From DATLMR01 sp035634255 (GTDB lineage Bacteria > Acidobacteriota > Blastocatellia > UBA7656), in NCBI GenBank assembly GCA_035634255.1, contig DASQDI010000114.1, positions 1 through 7,111 on the forward strand: a DNA stretch of 7,111 bases, written 5' to 3'. The notes beneath the pieces are model-generated. The model searched no databases, was not told the DNA's origin, and saw nothing but the letters and a program-made list of their open reading frames with translations. The translations under genes and the position numbers were made by a program. This document shows positions 5,725 through 7,111 of this stretch, in pieces (within the stretch, counting starts at the first letter, position 1; every line of letters starts with the position of its first letter).

Positions 5725-7111
5725 TCAGGACTCCTCAGCCTCATCCATACAAAGTCGGAATAATTCGGCCAGCCGGCTTACGTTCGGCTCGCGCAGCATC
5801 GTGAAGTGATTGCCGCTTACGCGATGGACCTCGACATCGCCGCCCGACAGCCGGCCCCAATCGCTGACCGGGTTCGAGGGCTCATCGGTAAGTTGATCCT
5901 GTGCTAAAAAGAGGGCGACGCGCTGTGACATGCTCTGCGGCGCGTACCGCCTCAATGCTCGGGCGTTCGCCTTGAATACGTCGAACAGCGTGCGGAGATG
6001 GCCCGGCCCGACATCAGGCGGGATCAATCCGAGCCCGACCGCCTGGTTAAAAATGAAGTCGAGGCGCTCGTCCGCTTCGAGATTGACCACCTCGCCCCAC
6101 GAGGCCGCCAGCCCGCCGACGGGCAGCCCGAGGTCTTGAGCAAAGCCCGCGAGCAGGTCGAGTTCATCTTCTCGTTCCGCCGCATCGCTCATCAGGTAGG
6201 AGTCGAAGAGGGCCAGCAGAGAGACTTCCTGCCCCGCCTTTTTCAACTGGCTCGCCATCTCGAATGCGACGACCCCGCCCATCGACCACCCGCCCAATAT
6301 GTAAGGCCCCGAAGGCTGCACGCTCCTGACGGCCTGCACATAGAGAGCCGCCATCGCTTCGATCTCTGTCATAGGGGCGGACGCGCCGTCCAGCCCTTGA
6401 GCCTGAAGCCCGTAAAAAGGCTGATCGGGTCCGAGGTGACGCGCGAGATTGACGTAACTGAAGACGTTGCCGCCCGCCGGGTGGACGCAGAAGAATGGCT
6501 TCCTTGTGCCCTCGGTGCGGATGGGGACGAGCGACCGGTGAGGCGGGGCCGTCGCGTCACGCCTGATGCTGCTCGCCTGCGACTCAATCGTCGGCCCCTG
6601 AAAGAGTGTTGCCACCGGCAGCTCTACGCCGAAGGTCTGGTGGATTCGATTGATGAGGCGGATCGCGAGTAACGAGTGGCCGCCGAGGTCGAAGAAATTA
6701 TCATGGATGCCGACCGGCTGAATGCCAAGCAGCTCTCCCCATATCCGACTCAGCGCGAATTCGAGAGCGTCTCTCGGGGCTACAAAACTCTGACCGCCAT
6801 CGGCTGCCCGATATTTTGGAGCAGGCAGAGCCCGCCGGTCTATTTTGCCATTTGCCGTCACAGGCAACTGCTCCATCATAATGATCGCGGAAGGGACCAT
6901 GAAGCCCGGCAGCTTTTTCCTCAGGGAAGCGAGCAGGTCTTCGGAGGTCAGAGTACTTCCATCCTGTGCGACGACGTAAGCGACGAGCCTGACGTCGCCC
7001 GGCCCCTCCTCCCGCGCCACCACCACAGCCTCCCTCACCCCCGCCTGCCCCCTCACCGCCTCCTCAACCTCCCCAACCTCCACCCTCATACCCCTCACCT
7101 TCACCTGCTCG
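5725..7111 (-). CDS. NRPS C-terminal part (A-domain tail, PCP, thioesterase), 5' partial
   Basis: This is the last module of a non-ribosomal peptide synthetase, which activates and tethers the final residue and releases the peptide. The frame is open to the window edge. The GTG at 7104-7102 is an internal Val, not a start, because it sits inside the A8 region (KVRGMRVEVGEVEEAV). Numbering from that codon, the A-domain C-terminal subdomain ends with A10 NGKIDRRALP at 85-94 (catalytic Lys87). A PCP follows with DNFFDLGGHSLLAIRL at 135-150; Ser144 is the predicted phosphopantetheine site. A type I thioesterase fills about 190-459, with HPAGG at 208-212, nucleophile Ser274 in GWSMGG, Asp301 and His433 (GNHFTML), so the triad looks intact. 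Hydrolysis versus macrocyclisation cannot be told. The A core that sets specificity is outside the window. The gene stops at TGA 5727-5725, 6 nt before the exporter, implying an operon. Codon use changes abruptly near 7000. Confidence 0.96.
   Translation of the reverse strand, partial: EQVKVRGMRVEVGEVEEAVRGQAGVREAVVVAREEGPGDVRLVAYVVAQDGSTLTSEDLLASLRKKLPGFMVPSAIIMMEQLPVTANGKIDRRALPAPKYRAADGGQSFVAPRDALEFALSRIWGELLGIQPVGIHDNFFDLGGHSLLAIRLINRIHQTFGVELPVATLFQGPTIESQASSIRRDATAPPHRSLVPIRTEGTRKPFFCVHPAGGNVFSYVNLARHLGPDQPFYGLQAQGLDGASAPMTEIEAMAALYVQAVRSVQPSGPYILGGWSMGGVVAFEMASQLKKAGQEVSLLALFDSYLMSDAAEREDELDLLAGFAQDLGLPVGGLAASWGEVVNLEADERLDFIFNQAVGLGLIPPDVGPGHLRTLFDVFKANARALRRYAPQSMSQRVALFLAQDQLTDEPSNPVSDWGRLSGGDVEVHRVSGNHFTMLREPNVSRLAELFRLCMDEAEES
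5731..5736 (-). promoter_or_regulatory. Ribosome binding site for the ABC exporter, inside the NRPS 3' end
   Basis: The minus strand reads GAGGAG here, 12 nt before the ATG at 5718. This is a good Shine-Dalgarno core at slightly long spacing. It overlaps the last codons of the thioesterase gene (Glu-Glu-Ser), so ribosomes ending the NRPS would stop on top of the exporter start region. This supports translational coupling. Confidence 0.6.

Noticed and set aside
4010..5727. Inverted copies of AGGTGATCA near the exporter's two ends (about 4012-4020 and 5719-5727)
   Set aside because: Nine bases is too short to distinguish from chance, there are no flanking target duplications, and both copies simply contain TGATCA around stop codons. 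There is no sign of a mobile element.
5998..6672. 224-codon open frame on the plus strand
   Set aside because: It is antisense to the PCP-thioesterase region and shows no known motif. Its length is expected by chance opposite a GC-rich gene.
7032..7094. Possible G-quadruplex on the minus strand (six runs of 3-5 G)
   Set aside because: The loops between consecutive runs are 5, 8, 18, 5 and 3 nt, so no four runs of three or more G fit with loops of 7 nt or less. The G-richness is better explained by the G-ending codon bias.
7102..7104. GTG as the start of a 459-aa stand-alone protein
   Set aside because: It falls in the middle of the conserved A8 motif, and the frame continues to the window edge (preceded by Glu-Gln), so the gene clearly begins upstream.

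Overview
This window is the inside of a lipopeptide-type non-ribosomal peptide synthetase (NRPS) cluster. All three genes lie on the minus strand, so transcription runs from high to low coordinates. In that order they are: (1) the 3' end of an NRPS gene (7111 to 5725) encoding the tail of an adenylation (A) domain, a peptidyl carrier protein and a terminal thioesterase; (2) a complete 567-aa half-size ABC exporter of the PvdE/SyrD cyclic-peptide type (5718 to 4015), 6 nt downstream; (3) after a 101-nt gap, the 5' end of a second NRPS gene (3913 to beyond position 1) encoding fatty acyl-AMP ligase, acyl carrier protein, condensation domain and the start of an A domain. Both synthetase genes run off the window. 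I see no RNA gene, mobile element, CRISPR array or other repeat family.

How the parts fit: the FAAL activates a fatty acid as an acyl-adenylate and loads it on the adjacent carrier protein. The condensation domain then joins the acyl chain to the first amino acid, chosen by the A domain cut off at the left edge. The thioesterase releases a finished peptide, either hydrolysed or cyclised, and the ABC protein is the natural candidate to export it across the inner membrane. The predicted product class is an N-acylated peptide. Peptide length, residues and ring closure cannot be read here because the specificity-determining core of both A domains is outside the window.

The gene order is the reverse of simple collinearity: the chain-terminating gene comes first and the chain-initiating gene last. 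Either one assembly line is encoded out of order, or two lines meet here.

Organism: GC-rich coding and a PvdE-type exporter suggest a Gram-negative, secondary-metabolite-rich bacterium. Acidobacteriota or Myxococcota are plausible from the style of the FAAL and condensation domains, but this is a weak inference. The most unusual sequence-level signal is an abrupt codon-usage change inside the A-domain tail at about position 7000, with a milder one at the start of the other A domain (below about 300). Both suggest mosaic, recombined adenylation domains.
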